The notes under the pieces are model-generated. The model saw only the letters and a list, made by a program, of their open reading frames with translations. It made no database searches and was not told where the DNA came from. From Hofstenia miamia (lineage: Eukaryota > Xenacoelomorpha > Acoela), in assembly GCA_004352715.1 (NCBI GenBank), contig SCFE01000081.1:704882-768881 (forward strand): a stretch of 64,000 bases of DNA. The letters run 5' to 3'. Numbering within the stretch: the first letter of the stretch is position 1; each line of letters begins with the position of its first letter. Made by a program: the position numbers and the translations under genes. Below are positions 25,601-38,209 of the stretch, piece after piece.

Positions 25601-26225
25601 CTGCATAAATTTCACAAAACATAAATTTAATTGGAATAACTTTATAGTATGTTGGAATAAATTTATAAAAAAATTTTTTTATGTTTTATAGTAATTAACA
25701 AAATATATGATCTACTTTGCCAATTTTGTTTACCTGTACATTGATTCATTAGCCAAAACGAAGAAACCCTTTGGTTTTAAAATTGCAACCAGAGAGCAGT
25801 GAAGTTAAAATGCCAAAGTTATCCAAATGAATCTAATAACACATTACACTTCGCATAATACGAAAAAGCGCTTAAATCATTACCAGCTTAAAGCAAACAG
25901 CTACCTACGGGAATTGAGTAATGACTTAAAATTGCATAGTTGCTTTTGATGTTTAACATTAAAGGCATAAACGATTGTAACTGGTAAATTAACAGCGCAT
26001 ATAATTAAATCTACCAAATGTTCTCGAGCAAACTATACGTTGGAGACTACACATTTAGCAACGTCAGAAACTAAGAGACAGTGGAGTGACATCTGATAAA
26101 TATCTAGAGCATTTCAATGGTGTATATTTTGTACTTGTATTTCTTTATACTCTAAAACACATCTCTAATACAGTACTTCACTTACAAAATGACTAAAATA
26201 TGTATAACTGGAAGTGAAATTACGC
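22661..26225. other. AT-rich stretch downstream of the PDE1 gene
   Basis: It lies 3' of the PDE1 stop codon and should include its 3' untranslated region just left of 26226. I could not place a polyadenylation signal with confidence. Frames at 23046-23309 and 24952-25203 (minus) show no known motif. No repeats with clear ends were seen. Confidence 0.45.
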
Positions 26226-26488
26226 TCATGTGTCTTCATTAATACTGTCAGTGATTGTACTCATTGCCATGTTTTTGAGAAGGATTTTGGCGTTTTCTGC
26301 AGGAAGATCTGCCACAATGGATTCTGATCCTCTACGCTTCATTGCTGTATTGCTAGCTTCAATATCACACTCTGAATGTGCAGCAGAGGCTGGTCTTGAA
26401 TTTTCATCAAGTTCGATGTGCATGCTGAGTTGTGTGCATACCTTTGATATCTTTGGGAATGAGAGGTACTTCCTTACTGGCACGTTTT
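26226..26488 (-). CDS. PDE1 terminal coding exon (C-terminal tail)
   Basis: It follows an acceptor TTATTTAG and starts with two bases that complete a codon begun in the 29596-29698 exon (C + AA). In that phase it stays open for 86 codons to TGA at 26226-26228. Recognisable tail features are a basic start (NVPVRKYLSF), an acidic/Ser-rich middle (HIELDENSRPASAAHSE) and MKRRGSESIVADL, where RRGSES is a good match to a PKA-type phosphorylation site. I do not recognise the tail in known PDE1 proteins, and tails of this family are poorly conserved. The phase match plus a sensible, non-AT-biased composition make it the likely true C-terminus. The plus-strand frame 26230-26496 is its shadow. Confidence 0.75.
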
Positions 26489-28379
26489 CTAAATAACCAC
26501 AAAATTTAAGCATACAATTATTTAGTCCCACATCGAAAAGAACACTTTGCAGAAAAGAATACAAGAACTAGGGCCAATGAATTGAAACTACAAACGATAA
26601 TTTTACTAAATGATTGATGCCACCAGGGTACTGGTAAACAGATCTATTAGTCACACATTTCTTCGGCTGGGTGCACACATCAGGAATATGCTGCGTTAAA
26701 ATCGATTGATTTGCTCCCAGATGTGTGCAACAACAATAACACTGATAAGACACTGTGCTTATGATTATAGATGTTGCGCGGTATTTCCCTGATGGGCGCC
26801 ATAGGGCTGCAATCAAAGATATACGCAGGCATAAACTGCATACTTTCCATTTAAAATGATCTGCTACCGCAGATATTTGCAAAGTTTGTATGAACATAAG
26901 TTTATTTTGAATTATCAATTAGCATATGCCCTCTATAAATGTTAAGACTGCCCCTGGTTGCGCTTGGCCATAACCTATTTTTTTATATGACCACGGGAAT
27001 TTCTTGGAGTAATTTAGTAATGAAACATAGGTCACAATCCTGCCCAGGTTGAAGTATGCTAATTGCAAAGATAGGAATATTGAAACAAACTTACACAATA
27101 GCGATTCACAAGATGAGGACAGTAAATATTGAAGGAAGGATTGGCATTCATCAATTTCGAAGGAGCAACACCACAACGAACACAAAGCAAGCATGCGTAC
27201 ATTGAAATTTACAACAGAGACATGTATATTGGGTGTAATCCACTGCAGTCGAAAATTCTCTTATGGTTAATGTTTCGCTACATGAAATATACGATATACT
27301 AGTTATATTAAGAGTAGTGAAAATTACAAGTAAAAATTAACACTTTCTACAAAATGTGTCTAAATCCAAAAATAGTATATTTTCTTTTGCTGTGAATAAT
27401 ATTTGAGTGGAAAATTTTCCTCGTGGCACGCCCTCTCCACCCACCCTGTAGTAGATGGCATGCAGGTACAACATTGACACTGTCGTCACTGACCTTTGTT
27501 AAGGGTGGAGTTACTCTCTTCGTTTTCTTTTTGTTGTTTTACTAAACAAATATAGCATATGAAAATTTATATTTATTATTTCAATTTCAAATGCTACAGC
27601 TTGGAATTAATTATTTTAAGTAAATAAATAAATCTATATATATATATATATATATTAGAGTTATATATCTATAAAGTATATTTCAATGAAAATTATAAGA
27701 ACTTTTCCATCAAATATACGAAAACTTTGCACGACTTATTCAACAAGTTTTTTGCAAGAACTTTGAACTAATTTTGTTTTGAAAAAGCTCATTAAATCTA
27801 ATAGAATGTTACAAAGGACTTCTCAAAAGGTTGATTGAACATCCTGTACTAATAGGATATCCTTAAATTTGATACCCAAAAGGCGAAAACAAATATCGCT
27901 AAATTGCTTAGTTTAACAACAGTAATCTCATTAAAAAAGTTTACATTAAACTTATTATGCGAGCATATGTATCACTATGCTCGAATCTGTCATATAGCTT
28001 GTCTCATAGTTAAGTGTACTACAACAGAAACAGTATATTACACCATAGCTCAACAACTTTTGCCATTTCTAATTCTAGTGTTTTTAGAACAATTCAAACA
28101 TCAGAAAGCCCAAACAGTAAAACAACTTCCAGTGCATGGAATAGAAAAACTTGTTTTTTCAAACAATTTTTACATAAAGGCATTAAATTGAAGTCATAGC
28201 CTCAAAGACATTAAAAATATAGCTCAGTAAACTATTTTAGTATTTTGTAATTTATTTTATACGGAGCAGTCATTGATTGATTTTATAGAAGATTTAAAAA
28301 TTAAATGACAAGCATTTACAAATACATTGATTTTCTTAACTTCCAATAAACCAAACAATGAGTTTCTTTAACTATTTCT

Positions 28380-28425
<46 letters not shown>

Positions 28426-29595
28426 GTATATTGCATGTAATTTCAAAACTCATCCCATTAGCATTGTCAAAATTTTAAGAATTGAGATGGATTAATATAA
28501 TTACATAATATAATGTTTGTATATATGTTGGTTTTCCGTGTTGATTTTCATACGCATTATGTAACTATAAAGTAAACCTCTACATTATATTACACGAATG
28601 TATGCATCCTTAATTATATTCGTTTCAAATTCCTTTCTATGGCTATTTTAATATACTTTAATAAAAATAATTGAATTTGTATGCACACAACGTAACAATA
28701 CAAAATTACTTTAGGGGAATTATATTCGAATGTAAATTGAATAATGTTGAAAGTGTTATTTTTAGTAAAACATTGGTACATAAATTAATAATTGAAAAAC
28801 AGCTAGACAATAAATTTATAATCACGCGCTTATAGCTGCAGTTTGTTAATTAGTGCTAAAATTACGACTTTCAGACAGAATAAATAATAGAAAATATACC
28901 TCTAAGCTTCAATAGCTATTTCAGGTTTCAATTGATGTAACGCTCAAAACTTTGATGCCTTGCAGGAAAATATAAAATTTCACCCATAATTAATCCTTCA
29001 ACAACGGTTTCCCTAATTCAGACATTTTAACTAATCATCCAAGCGCGGTAATCAAATCCAACAACTTTGTTTTAAGTAATTTCGAATTGTAAATTTTTAG
29101 GTTCCCAGTGTAAAAAGAGAGTAACTCAACCAACTGGGAAGAGCATCATACTTTAGAATAATTCTAAGGAATTCGCTTTCCAAGGTTTTCATAAAAATTG
29201 GGAAACATGATTGAAAATTTATCAATGAGATTTTTTTTTACAAAACTAAAGGAATGTGGAAGGGAAAACAACTAAAAATAATATTAGAAGTTTCCAATGT
29301 ACAAAAGTGGTAAATTATTGATGAACAAACTACGAAACCCTCACATACCTTCTTACGACATACTATTATGCAGAGAAAAGTTTGTTATAAACTAAAATTA
29401 TTAATATGGAGGTGGAGGCGGCCTATAAATTTGGGATTAATCATTTAAGTACCATAATTGCATTTAACTTCACACTGAAATATTTAACTTAAATGTTGAG
29501 GGGAGGAGGCATTTTAGATGAATTGCATATATTTTTCAAGATTAATAATATTATTAATAATTATTATTTTAAGTAATTTTGAACTATAATCATAC
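26489..29595. other. PDE1 last intron, with unusually open minus-strand frames
   Basis: Adjacent minus frames at 26568-26918 (116 codons) and 26919-27194 (91 codons) are long for AT-rich DNA, Cys-rich in part (CYCCCTHLGANQ, then CTQPKKC), and have no recognised family. They may derive from an old repeat. A CCACCCACCCTGTAG patch lies near 27438-27452, and overlapping plus frames at 27904-28199 are unassigned. Confidence 0.4.
28384..28421. repeat. (TA)n microsatellite
   Basis: About 38 bp of uninterrupted TA within the last PDE1 intron. Confidence 0.95.
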
Positions 29596-29698
29596 GTTCA
29601 TCTGATTTAGCTTTCCATAGCTTTCTGTTGTCTTTAATATTTTGATTCCAAGGTCGCTTTAAAAAAGTGCTGTCCCCATTTTCTTTGGAAGGATCTTC
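29596..29698 (-). CDS. PDE1 exon, end of catalytic domain
   Basis: Acceptor TTTTTAG at 29705-29699; the 34-codon frame begins EDPSKENGDSTFLKRPW and continues KDNRKLWKAKSDE. The KRPW..NIKDNRKLWK part corresponds to the final helix of PDE1 catalytic domains (usual form RPW....EN...WKEL). It ends in phase 1 at a GTATGA donor, the same donor word used by the 43106-43231 exon, and joins in frame to 26226-26488. If the donor is not used, reading continues only ten codons (RMIIVQNYLK) to TAA at 29564-29566, giving a much shorter C-terminus. Confidence 0.85.
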
Positions 29699-30307
29699 CT
29701 AAAAATTGAAATACACTTAAAATCGTAATACGAATGTTAATCAACTAACTTCAAGATATGAAAATCATTTATCTACATGGCGACATCAAAAGAGAATATT
29801 AATTGATTTTGTTCTGTGTAAAGCAAAATTAAATAGTTGACTTTTAATGCGTTATGCGATTATCGCATAATTGAATTTGATGAAATTTTAATCTGTCAGG
29901 TTGTATTTGTTTTACTTCTTTTCCGTCATATAAAATTTTTCCTCATTTATTTCATATAATATTAATAAGAAATAATTATTTAACCTTACACTAGAATTCG
30001 GATAATTAAACTAAAATTATAAGGACAGAAATTTTTTCTAAGATGCTTTTTATGTGCCTATTATTCTGAAAATTTGTAGACTTCGCCTTAAATTGAAGGA
30101 AATTTTGAAGGGATTAACAGCAAAGCTTTTTGTTCACTGCCGTAAAAAGCTTGCTTTGATTTAGCAATGATAAACCTCAATCTTATTATTTTCAATTTAG
30201 AAGAAATAAAATTTGCTTTTTTAACAAAAATAAGTTGATATAGTGGGTAGAGCCTTTCCTGGTTTTGATTGTGGGAATCTTTCTAATAGATTATTAAAGA
30301 TATTTAC

Positions 30308-30414
30308 CGATTTTGGTCCATCGATCTGGTTACTAGAGCCTAAAGGATAAACTATTCTTTCCAGCATATCGCCAGTGACCTCCATTATGGGATTTATAAT
30401 GTAATCGATGAAAC
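30308..30414 (-). CDS. PDE1 catalytic exon with the substrate-pocket GFIDYI motif
   Basis: The exon starts after TTTTAG with two bases that complete Gly, then FIDYIINPIMEVTGDMLERI. It corresponds to the PDE1 region whose usual form is GFIDFIVEPTFS.LTD, which lines the nucleotide pocket behind the invariant Gln. It carries 35 codons and ends in phase 0 at GTAAAT after GPKS. The last third (PLGSSNQIDGPKS) is in the normally variable segment. Confidence 0.92.
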
Positions 30415-30450
30415 CTAAAATAAATAAAATTATAACAGAAATGTATTACT

Positions 30451-30451
<1 letters not shown>

Positions 30452-30485
<34 letters not shown>
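30452..30485. repeat. (TA)n microsatellite
   Basis: About 34 bp of TA, only 38 bp upstream of the acceptor end of the 30308-30414 exon (minus-strand sense). Confidence 0.95.
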
Positions 30486-30487
<2 letters not shown>

Positions 30488-30813
30488 AGAGCGCCTTGAA
30501 AAAATTTTTTGCACGTGTTTTTGTAGAAAAAATATTTCATTTCTTTTTAAGGAAATTTAATCATTTAATTGAAAGAACAAGGAGATGAGATCTTATTTTC
30601 CAAGCAGTTGATTATACGAAGTAATGTGCTATAATCTGCTTTAATCTGCTATCCTGTGTGGAAAATATAAGAACCTAGGCCTATGGTTTGTTATTTTCTA
30701 CCACTCAACTATTTTGGAATCAGTATTTACCATACCAGTAGATTTTAAAATAACACCATTTTCCAGATATTAATCAAAGATTTAACCAGATTTAATAGTT
30801 AAATTAAGTTTGA

Positions 30814-31250
30814 GGCAATTCTGTTACCCCAACAACAACTCGAATAGGATTTTGAGCTCAAATCAAATAGAAAGAACCTGATATTTTTTACGTACTTTTT
30901 GCCTGCTCAATATGGGAGTCATCCTAACTTTGCTTATTTAGATTCAACAAAAATATCAATAGGCTAAGTTTAGGGTAATTTTGTTACCCTAAAATTAATC
31001 CGCTTATAACTTTTGCTTTAGGAAGATTGCTAGTTTGCTATAGTAATGTCATGCTTGAAAAACCCTAATGCTATGATTTAGTGAAAATTTTATAAATATT
31101 CATATATCTCGTACCCAGAACGACATTTATATTGTGAAATTCTAAGTCCTTTTAGTTTTTGTATGCTAAGATTTTTGCATATTTTAGCTGCTACGTGAAG
31201 ACAATCTCAGAAAAAAGCTATATCCATTTTAGGACTCAAGGAATTTGAAT

Positions 31251-31305
<55 letters not shown>

Positions 31306-31730
31306 CCCTGACTAAATTAAGCAAATTACAACGCATCTAATCTAATTCCTCTTTCCTTTTCTATTGCATGTTTACTGCCGACAAAACTAATTAAAATTAT
31401 TGCGGGAAAATAAAGGGAAGTGTTCGAATTCAGCCTGAAATTTTATTGTCTGGACCGAATGCATTCAAAACATTGTTTTTCGTCAGCGTGTCAAGCTCCT
31501 TGTAAATGTGGCTTTGGGGAGGATAGCGGTTATAAATTTACTCTGCCTCCAATTCTTGGATCAAAAGCTTTAATTGTAAAAATATCCGGCAAATTTAAGG
31601 AAAATTTTTAGGCAAAGTGTCTAAAAAATATTTTTGCTTAAAAGTTTAAGAAGGAATTTGCAAATTTTCATATGTAAAAATCTATTTATACAGTTTTAGG
31701 CTTTTTATATTGGGGTAACTTTGTTACCTC
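30814..31730. repeat. Three dispersed copies of a GGTAA(C/T)TTTGTTACC palindrome
   Basis: Related words occur at 30814-30830 (GGCAATTCTGTTACCCC), 30971-30991 (core GGGTAATTTTGTTACCC) and 31711-31730 (GGGGTAACTTTGTTACCTC). Each is a short near-perfect inverted repeat, and the first two share flanking AAGTTT. They lie within 0.9 kb in one PDE1 intron. They may be remnants of a degenerate tandem repeat or protein-binding sites. Confidence 0.45.
31251..31302. repeat. (TA)n microsatellite
   Basis: About 52 bp, the longest TA tract in the window, with a single C interruption near 31259. Confidence 0.95.
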
Positions 31731-34160
31731 ATACTTCTTTTAACGGAAATTTATTTCAGCATTGTTTAACCGTTAAGGATTTAAAGACTTTTTATAACGA
31801 TCTAGAAAAAATTTTTATTTACCAAAAAATTACTTGCGAATTTTATGTATTCTTAATAGTATAATTAACAACTTATCTATATACATCAGATTTAAAAATG
31901 AATTTAAATTTATTTAAATCAAATATTCGGAATTTCCATTTGATAAATCTAGTCAATTCTATCAACTCACCATGAAAGGGGGCAGCTGCCCCTGCTCGCG
32001 GCGCCTATGATATATATATATATATAAGCTTAGTCATTGTAATGTATGTATGCTCTAAAAGGTCATTTAGCAGTAAACCACAATACAACAAAAATAGCAG
32101 GATAAATTCAAAATCAAGTTAAGTTATTTTAATATTGGTAGTTAATATTATTCAAGACACTGAAATTCCTTTTTCTCCATTGTATGACACTATAATAATA
32201 TAATGAAATGTAACATAACATAAGAAATAATAATAATAAAAATAATAGCAAGATAATATTACAAAAATATAGTTATTTATATTTATTAGTTTATATGTAA
32301 TTATATCTTGAGAATAAAATTATGCAATTTAGAATCACTTCAAATAAAAAATAGGTCTAGGATGAAACGTCTAAAAATGTTGAATATTTTGCATTGGAAA
32401 TCAATATTAGTTAACGTTATTCTTTAAAATTATTAAAAGTTCACTGTTCGAATAGAATTCTAATAAAAAGTCACAGAGAATTCGGAAAAATTTAATTGAC
32501 AATTATTTTGCTTTAGGAAAGTCATATTGATGGAACAGATTGAATGTATTTCCTGTATTTAAGAAGCAAATTGAAGATCAAGGCCATTTCTTACTGCAAA
32601 CAGAAGCTGATTTTCCAAGGAGACTTTGGCTATTTTTAATAGTGTTATGCAATTATTAAAGATTATTACTAAAAATGAGGAACTTAGAAATATCGTAAAG
32701 GGTTTCGAGAGCATGCTCCGAATTAAAAAATATACCAGGGATTGCTCATACTCATTGCAGAAGGTAGCTAAAAGCTAAAAGAACATTGAAACCAGGGTGG
32801 ACTTCTTTAAAAACTCCCGAACAAACTTGTAGGCGAAATCTATTCATTGGAAGCAATCTAAAGACATACAGACTCTAAGGGCGTAATCCTACTCTTAACT
32901 CTATTAGTAGTCCTTTGCATTATCAAACGTTCTAAAAATGAAAGCACGAATTCAGCGATATTCATTGTATTCAATAGCCTATACTTTGAAATATTAGGGA
33001 AAATTTAGTCATCATATAGGCCTTTAAAATTGCTTTCAACTACCCTACTAAACAGTAAATGGAAACGCAATAACTGATTTTTGTGGTAGCCCACTGGTGG
33101 TAACACCTTCACAATTTTCGGTCATTCGGTGTGTAGAGTAGAGAGAATGCGCTTAGCAAAAGTAAAATAGAAATACAAAAATGTATGGTATAAACTTTTT
33201 GCGAATTTTTCAATAATTTATCTTAGCTTAAAAAATCTAGTGCAAAAATGTTTAAAAAATTGGGAAAGGTGAATATATCATTTGTTCGTGCTCAATTGCA
33301 CCTCGGGGATGTTGTTCTAATTCGCTTCCTTGCAACTCATGCATAATTATGCTGCTTGATTTATTCCGCACGCGTTTGAATATTTTAAATTCTTAATGAA
33401 CGCATGCGCAAGTCTATCAAGTTTCTAAGTCAGTACCATGAATCCCATACCCAACTTTCAAACTAGCATGGCCAATATGATTGAACAGAAATCCTCTTAC
33501 CAAGAATGGTTTTTAAAGTAAAATAAATAATTTCATAAAATATTAGAAATTACTCATATTTAGACAATATCATACTGTAATTCAAATGCTTCAACTCCAA
33601 CAAAGTTTAAAATATTCAATGATTCTAATAATAAAGGTATAAACAGCATTTTATTGTAAATAGATCCATTTATAAAAGTATTTCAAAAGGACCTATAGTT
33701 CTGTACTTCATCTCTTATATTTAATTGCATTTATAAATCTCAACCTTAGGCAATATAAATTTGCTTTCTTGTTGATTTGCTGACGTATATACTTTGCTTT
33801 ACACGAATTTTTCTGTCGTTGGTTACTCAACAATGAGCATTGATATATATTTATAATATACTACAACAAAATTAAAATTTTGAAAGTACTATTAGAGATT
33901 CAAGTGAATTAAAGAACTAAAAATACTTTTTATTGTAATAAAGCAACAATGAGTAAAAATACAAATAGTACAATTAACACAAATTGTATGTACCAAGTGC
34001 TTACATAAAACTTATTTTAATGCAGACCTCTAGCTGTTCATTAAATGAAAACCCCCAAATATTACATAATAATTTTTAATATATGTTCTAAACTAAAGGA
34101 ACCTCAAAATATTACTTCTAGTCTGACTTAGCAAGAATATTCATTTAAAATTATACTCAC
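31731..34160. other. PDE1 intron, AT-rich
   Basis: It contains a GC-rich island GGGGGCAGCTGCCCCTGCTC at about 31978-31997 followed by a TA tract, which looks like the edge of an old repeat. A moderately GC-richer zone at 32520-33140 shows no recognisable frame. No exon-like conserved peptide was found. Confidence 0.45.
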
Positions 34161-34242
34161 CAACTTGGGAATCTGGAATGACAATGGTGTGTCTGTCACA
34201 TAAAGGTGAATAAGGTAGCCCCAATTCTGATTCTCGATCTCC
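34161..34242 (-). CDS. PDE1 catalytic exon with the invariant Gln region
   Basis: Acceptor GTATAG, then GDRESELGLPYSPLCDRHTI and VIPDSQV, ending in phase 1 at GTGAGT. This matches the PDE1 stretch GDKE.ELGLPFSPLCDR, which is highly characteristic, and the Gln of DSQVG is the purine-selective glutamine conserved in cyclic nucleotide phosphodiesterases. The VIPDSQ segment differs from the commoner MVAQSQ form. The 82-nt length and both phases fit its neighbours. Confidence 0.95.
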
Positions 34243-34841
34243 CTATACAAAAACAACATGAAAAATAGATTATATAAAATTAATTCTAAAAACTTAAATT
34301 TATTTATTAGAATGACATTGGTAATAATTTCTTAAATATAATTCATTTCACCTTTGCTACATGTTTTATTCCTGGTAAATGAAGCTCCAAAACATTGACA
34401 ACTACATCCTTATTTAACTTAGAAAACACTTAAGTTAAGATGGATTGAACATCAAAATAATTGTTGATTGATATTTCAAGAATATTTGGCTAGTATTTCT
34501 AAAATTATGATTCTATTCAAACAAAAGAATGAAAAACCAAATATTTTATGAATATGTATTGTATTTACATAGAATCGTAGTAACTGACTTACAATGGGAC
34601 ATTAACTGTTATGATATGTATTGCTAAAGCTTTATAAGTTGTTACTAAAACCCAATTTGGCTAATGTTTGACAAAAGGGTTTTTTTTTTCATATAGATAA
34701 AATTTTTAAGTTTAAACTAACCTTTAGTTGTATTTAGAAGTATTTGTATGATTTTGTAAATAGTAAATATGTATTTTAACTTATGTAAAGCAGAGTTGAT
34801 AAATGACAGTAAATCTATTAGAAATTTATTTGGCTATTTAC

Positions 34842-35064
34842 CTGTCTGAAGAATTCCTCTAATAGGAGCATTGTCCATCTGTAGTGAATATTCCAAGGTT
34901 TTGCTGGATGTGAAATGTCTGCTGCATGGAGCACTAAACTAAGAGCTTTATTCTTTTCGATTGCTTCGTTTTCTTGAAGAACGTTCTTCATTGTTTTGAT
35001 TTGTGAGAAATGGAAGGACATGTCAGTTGCAAGGATCATTTCAACCACTAGATGACGAAATTCG
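34842..35064 (-). CDS. PDE1 catalytic core exon (second metal-binding Asp)
   Basis: It opens after TTTTTTAG with one base completing a codon from the 43106-43231 exon. It then reads 74 codons from EFRHLVVEMILATDMSFHFS through LSLVLHAADISHPAKPW to LLLEEFFRQ, ending at CAG/GTAAAT. LHAADISHPAKPW carries the second metal-coordinating Asp of the phosphodiesterase site and VEMILATDMSFHF the helix before it; both are near-identical to PDE1 proteins. Reading past the donor gives the few extra residues of the open frame that starts at 35048, which are intronic. Confidence 0.97.
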
Positions 35065-35417
35065 CTAAAAAATATATTAAAACAATTATCTAGTCATTTG
35101 AAATGAAGCAATTAAACGAAATAATAAAGATAAGCATTAGGCTATCTATTTGAAAATAATTCAGCTGTTGCCTGGTTATGGATACTTGCCATATAAAATT
35201 AGTATTCAAGTCGCGAAACTCATAAAGCAATTTTATTGCGGATATGATTTAGTTTTAAAAATTTAAATTGCCCAAGAACATAGACATTATATTTAAATTC
35301 TTTTAACTAAGATTAATTTGCATAGAATTAAGGTCAGAAAACATTTCCTATTTTCAAGGACGACTCCCTTATTCATTATAAACAAGAATTATAGAGTTAA
35401 TTTTAAAAACAAAACAA

Positions 35418-35457
<40 letters not shown>

Positions 35458-36522
35458 TAGCAAAAATCCTGCGAGTTGAAATATGTAAGATAAACTTGAT
35501 TGGATAAGTCAAAAGCAGGCTTTTAGACGATCTTTTCATTTTTTATGCAATAATTACGCTGTTTCATATACTTAAGTAAATCCATTTAACCATTGATCAG
35601 GAAAATAGCCAATGATATCATATAATTGTGACACAATTATTGAATAATAGTATTGATAATTTTTCTTAATAGGATGGGACATGTCAGTAAAACTACATAG
35701 TAGGTTAGAGTGCTAAACATCTAGCAGACTCTAGTAAGCTACTAAAATTACCATAAACATTGAAATATAACCTGTTAGTACTAAAGTTTCACATTCACCA
35801 ATTTTCACAAATAAGAAAGCGAATAAAAATATACTGAAGTTTTAATTTAAAACTAATATTTTAGATTCTGGGATTTTGTGATGTAAAATTCTAAAATGAG
35901 AAGCCCTACATAAAATCCATCCCATATGTTTTAGTTGAAATTGTAAAATTATTCATAAAGTGAGTTATAAAATTGAATTATCATATAGTCCAAATTTCTA
36001 TGAATAAAAAAATTCTTCCACATGACTGAATGTGTCAATAGAGATTTGTTTGTATAGGAATTTAGCTCAGCTGTATTAAACATAGTTCATTTGAAGTAGC
36101 TCATTCACTAGTTTTACAAACACTTAATAAAGTAGAGTACTATTTGCCTTCCTATCAAAACTATTCAACATTAAATGATTAGTAAACAAAAATACAAATC
36201 TAAAGTTCATATACATTTCAAATTCCATCCCAAACTTCGGAGAGCATTTATGACTGAGATTTAAATTCATAACAAGTAAAGACATTTCAACTGTTCCTTT
36301 TGATTTCTCATTTTAAGTATATTATTATTACAAATTTTCATTAAATAATATATAAATATAAACGAATATTAAGGATAAAACCCCAGTTAGCTATAGTTTA
36401 GAGCAAAATTAAAATTGGCTAAGCGTTTCAAATTTCAACAAATAATATTTGGCTGTAAAGCTAACAAACGATTTTTTAAAAATTCCTGAAAAATTACTTA
36501 AGATGTAGAAAGAATTCTTCCT
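35065..36522. other. PDE1 intron, AT-rich
   Basis: It contains a 31-bp TA tract at 35425-35455. No exon corresponding to the missing His-Asp part of the catalytic domain could be found here. Confidence 0.5.
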
Positions 36523-37209
36523 ACTAGAAATAGAGGGCAAAATTTTATGTTCGCCTTCATAGTGGAACTGTTTTAGTCAATGTGTTCACTCACTGGAAGT
36601 TTTAATGCAAACTAGTACATAAAATTATTCAAGCATTAGTAAATACGTCCATTAAGTTGTCAAAAAAACTTCATTAATAATAACATTTTATATGAAAATG
36701 AGGCGCCGTTTTCTAAATCTCGCATGAAGTAATATCCGATTTCATAGATATTTTTACTGTGAAGCCATTATTTTTTACATCATGGTCAAGTATGGAGCTA
36801 CAAATATTGGGTTGCTACATTTAAATAATAATTTACTAACACTAAGTTAATATACTTGGATTCTCAGTTTGAATTTTACAACGCTTAGTTGTAGTTTTTA
36901 GTGATATTTCAATTACAAATTGCAAGCAATATAAAACAATAAGCATCATCAAAAACGCAAGTCAAGCAAGTTTAAATTAGCAAGCGGATTATTGGGAAAT
37001 TTCTAGTTTCAAGTTAGCTTTTGTGCAATGTAGCAAGTAGACTTTATCAATACATGTACATAGTGGAATAAAAAGTATTGCTTGAAAATATTAAAAACAA
37101 AACTTTAAGCGCACTGATTGATGTCAAACAACCAATTCATAAAAATTTGCAATAGGAATTAAACAGGCATTCTACAAGAAATATAATTGAATAAGTATTT
37201 GACTGAGTA
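36523..37209. repeat. First copy of a 687-bp duplicated intron segment (assembly duplication)
   Basis: This segment runs up to a 1000-N gap and recurs at 43315-44001 in the same orientation and with identical length. It differs at only a few single bases (for example GTTTTAATGC versus GTTTAAATGC, AGTTGTC versus AGTTATC, GTCAAGT versus GTCAGGT). Allele-level divergence plus gap boundaries at the copy ends indicate two unmerged haplotype contigs rather than a biological duplication. Confidence 0.85.
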
Positions 37210-38209
37210 NNNNNNNNNNNNNNNNNNNNNNNNNNNNNNNNNNNNNNNNNNNNNNNNNNNNNNNNNNNNNNNNNNNNNNNNNNNNNNNNNNNNNNNNNNN
37301 NNNNNNNNNNNNNNNNNNNNNNNNNNNNNNNNNNNNNNNNNNNNNNNNNNNNNNNNNNNNNNNNNNNNNNNNNNNNNNNNNNNNNNNNNNNNNNNNNNNN
37401 NNNNNNNNNNNNNNNNNNNNNNNNNNNNNNNNNNNNNNNNNNNNNNNNNNNNNNNNNNNNNNNNNNNNNNNNNNNNNNNNNNNNNNNNNNNNNNNNNNNN
37501 NNNNNNNNNNNNNNNNNNNNNNNNNNNNNNNNNNNNNNNNNNNNNNNNNNNNNNNNNNNNNNNNNNNNNNNNNNNNNNNNNNNNNNNNNNNNNNNNNNNN
37601 NNNNNNNNNNNNNNNNNNNNNNNNNNNNNNNNNNNNNNNNNNNNNNNNNNNNNNNNNNNNNNNNNNNNNNNNNNNNNNNNNNNNNNNNNNNNNNNNNNNN
37701 NNNNNNNNNNNNNNNNNNNNNNNNNNNNNNNNNNNNNNNNNNNNNNNNNNNNNNNNNNNNNNNNNNNNNNNNNNNNNNNNNNNNNNNNNNNNNNNNNNNN
37801 NNNNNNNNNNNNNNNNNNNNNNNNNNNNNNNNNNNNNNNNNNNNNNNNNNNNNNNNNNNNNNNNNNNNNNNNNNNNNNNNNNNNNNNNNNNNNNNNNNNN
37901 NNNNNNNNNNNNNNNNNNNNNNNNNNNNNNNNNNNNNNNNNNNNNNNNNNNNNNNNNNNNNNNNNNNNNNNNNNNNNNNNNNNNNNNNNNNNNNNNNNNN
38001 NNNNNNNNNNNNNNNNNNNNNNNNNNNNNNNNNNNNNNNNNNNNNNNNNNNNNNNNNNNNNNNNNNNNNNNNNNNNNNNNNNNNNNNNNNNNNNNNNNNN
38101 NNNNNNNNNNNNNNNNNNNNNNNNNNNNNNNNNNNNNNNNNNNNNNNNNNNNNNNNNNNNNNNNNNNNNNNNNNNNNNNNNNNNNNNNNNNNNNNNNNNN
38201 NNNNNNNNN
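37210..38209. other. Assembly gap of exactly 1000 N
   Basis: The round size marks a placeholder gap of unknown true length. Its left flank is the 687-bp duplicated segment, and its right flank begins the contig that carries the piggyBac element and two PDE1 exons. Confidence 0.98.

Noticed and set aside
26230-26496. 88-codon plus-strand frame over the PDE1 terminal exon
   Set aside because: It is the antisense shadow of the 26226-26488 exon, which has splice-phase support.
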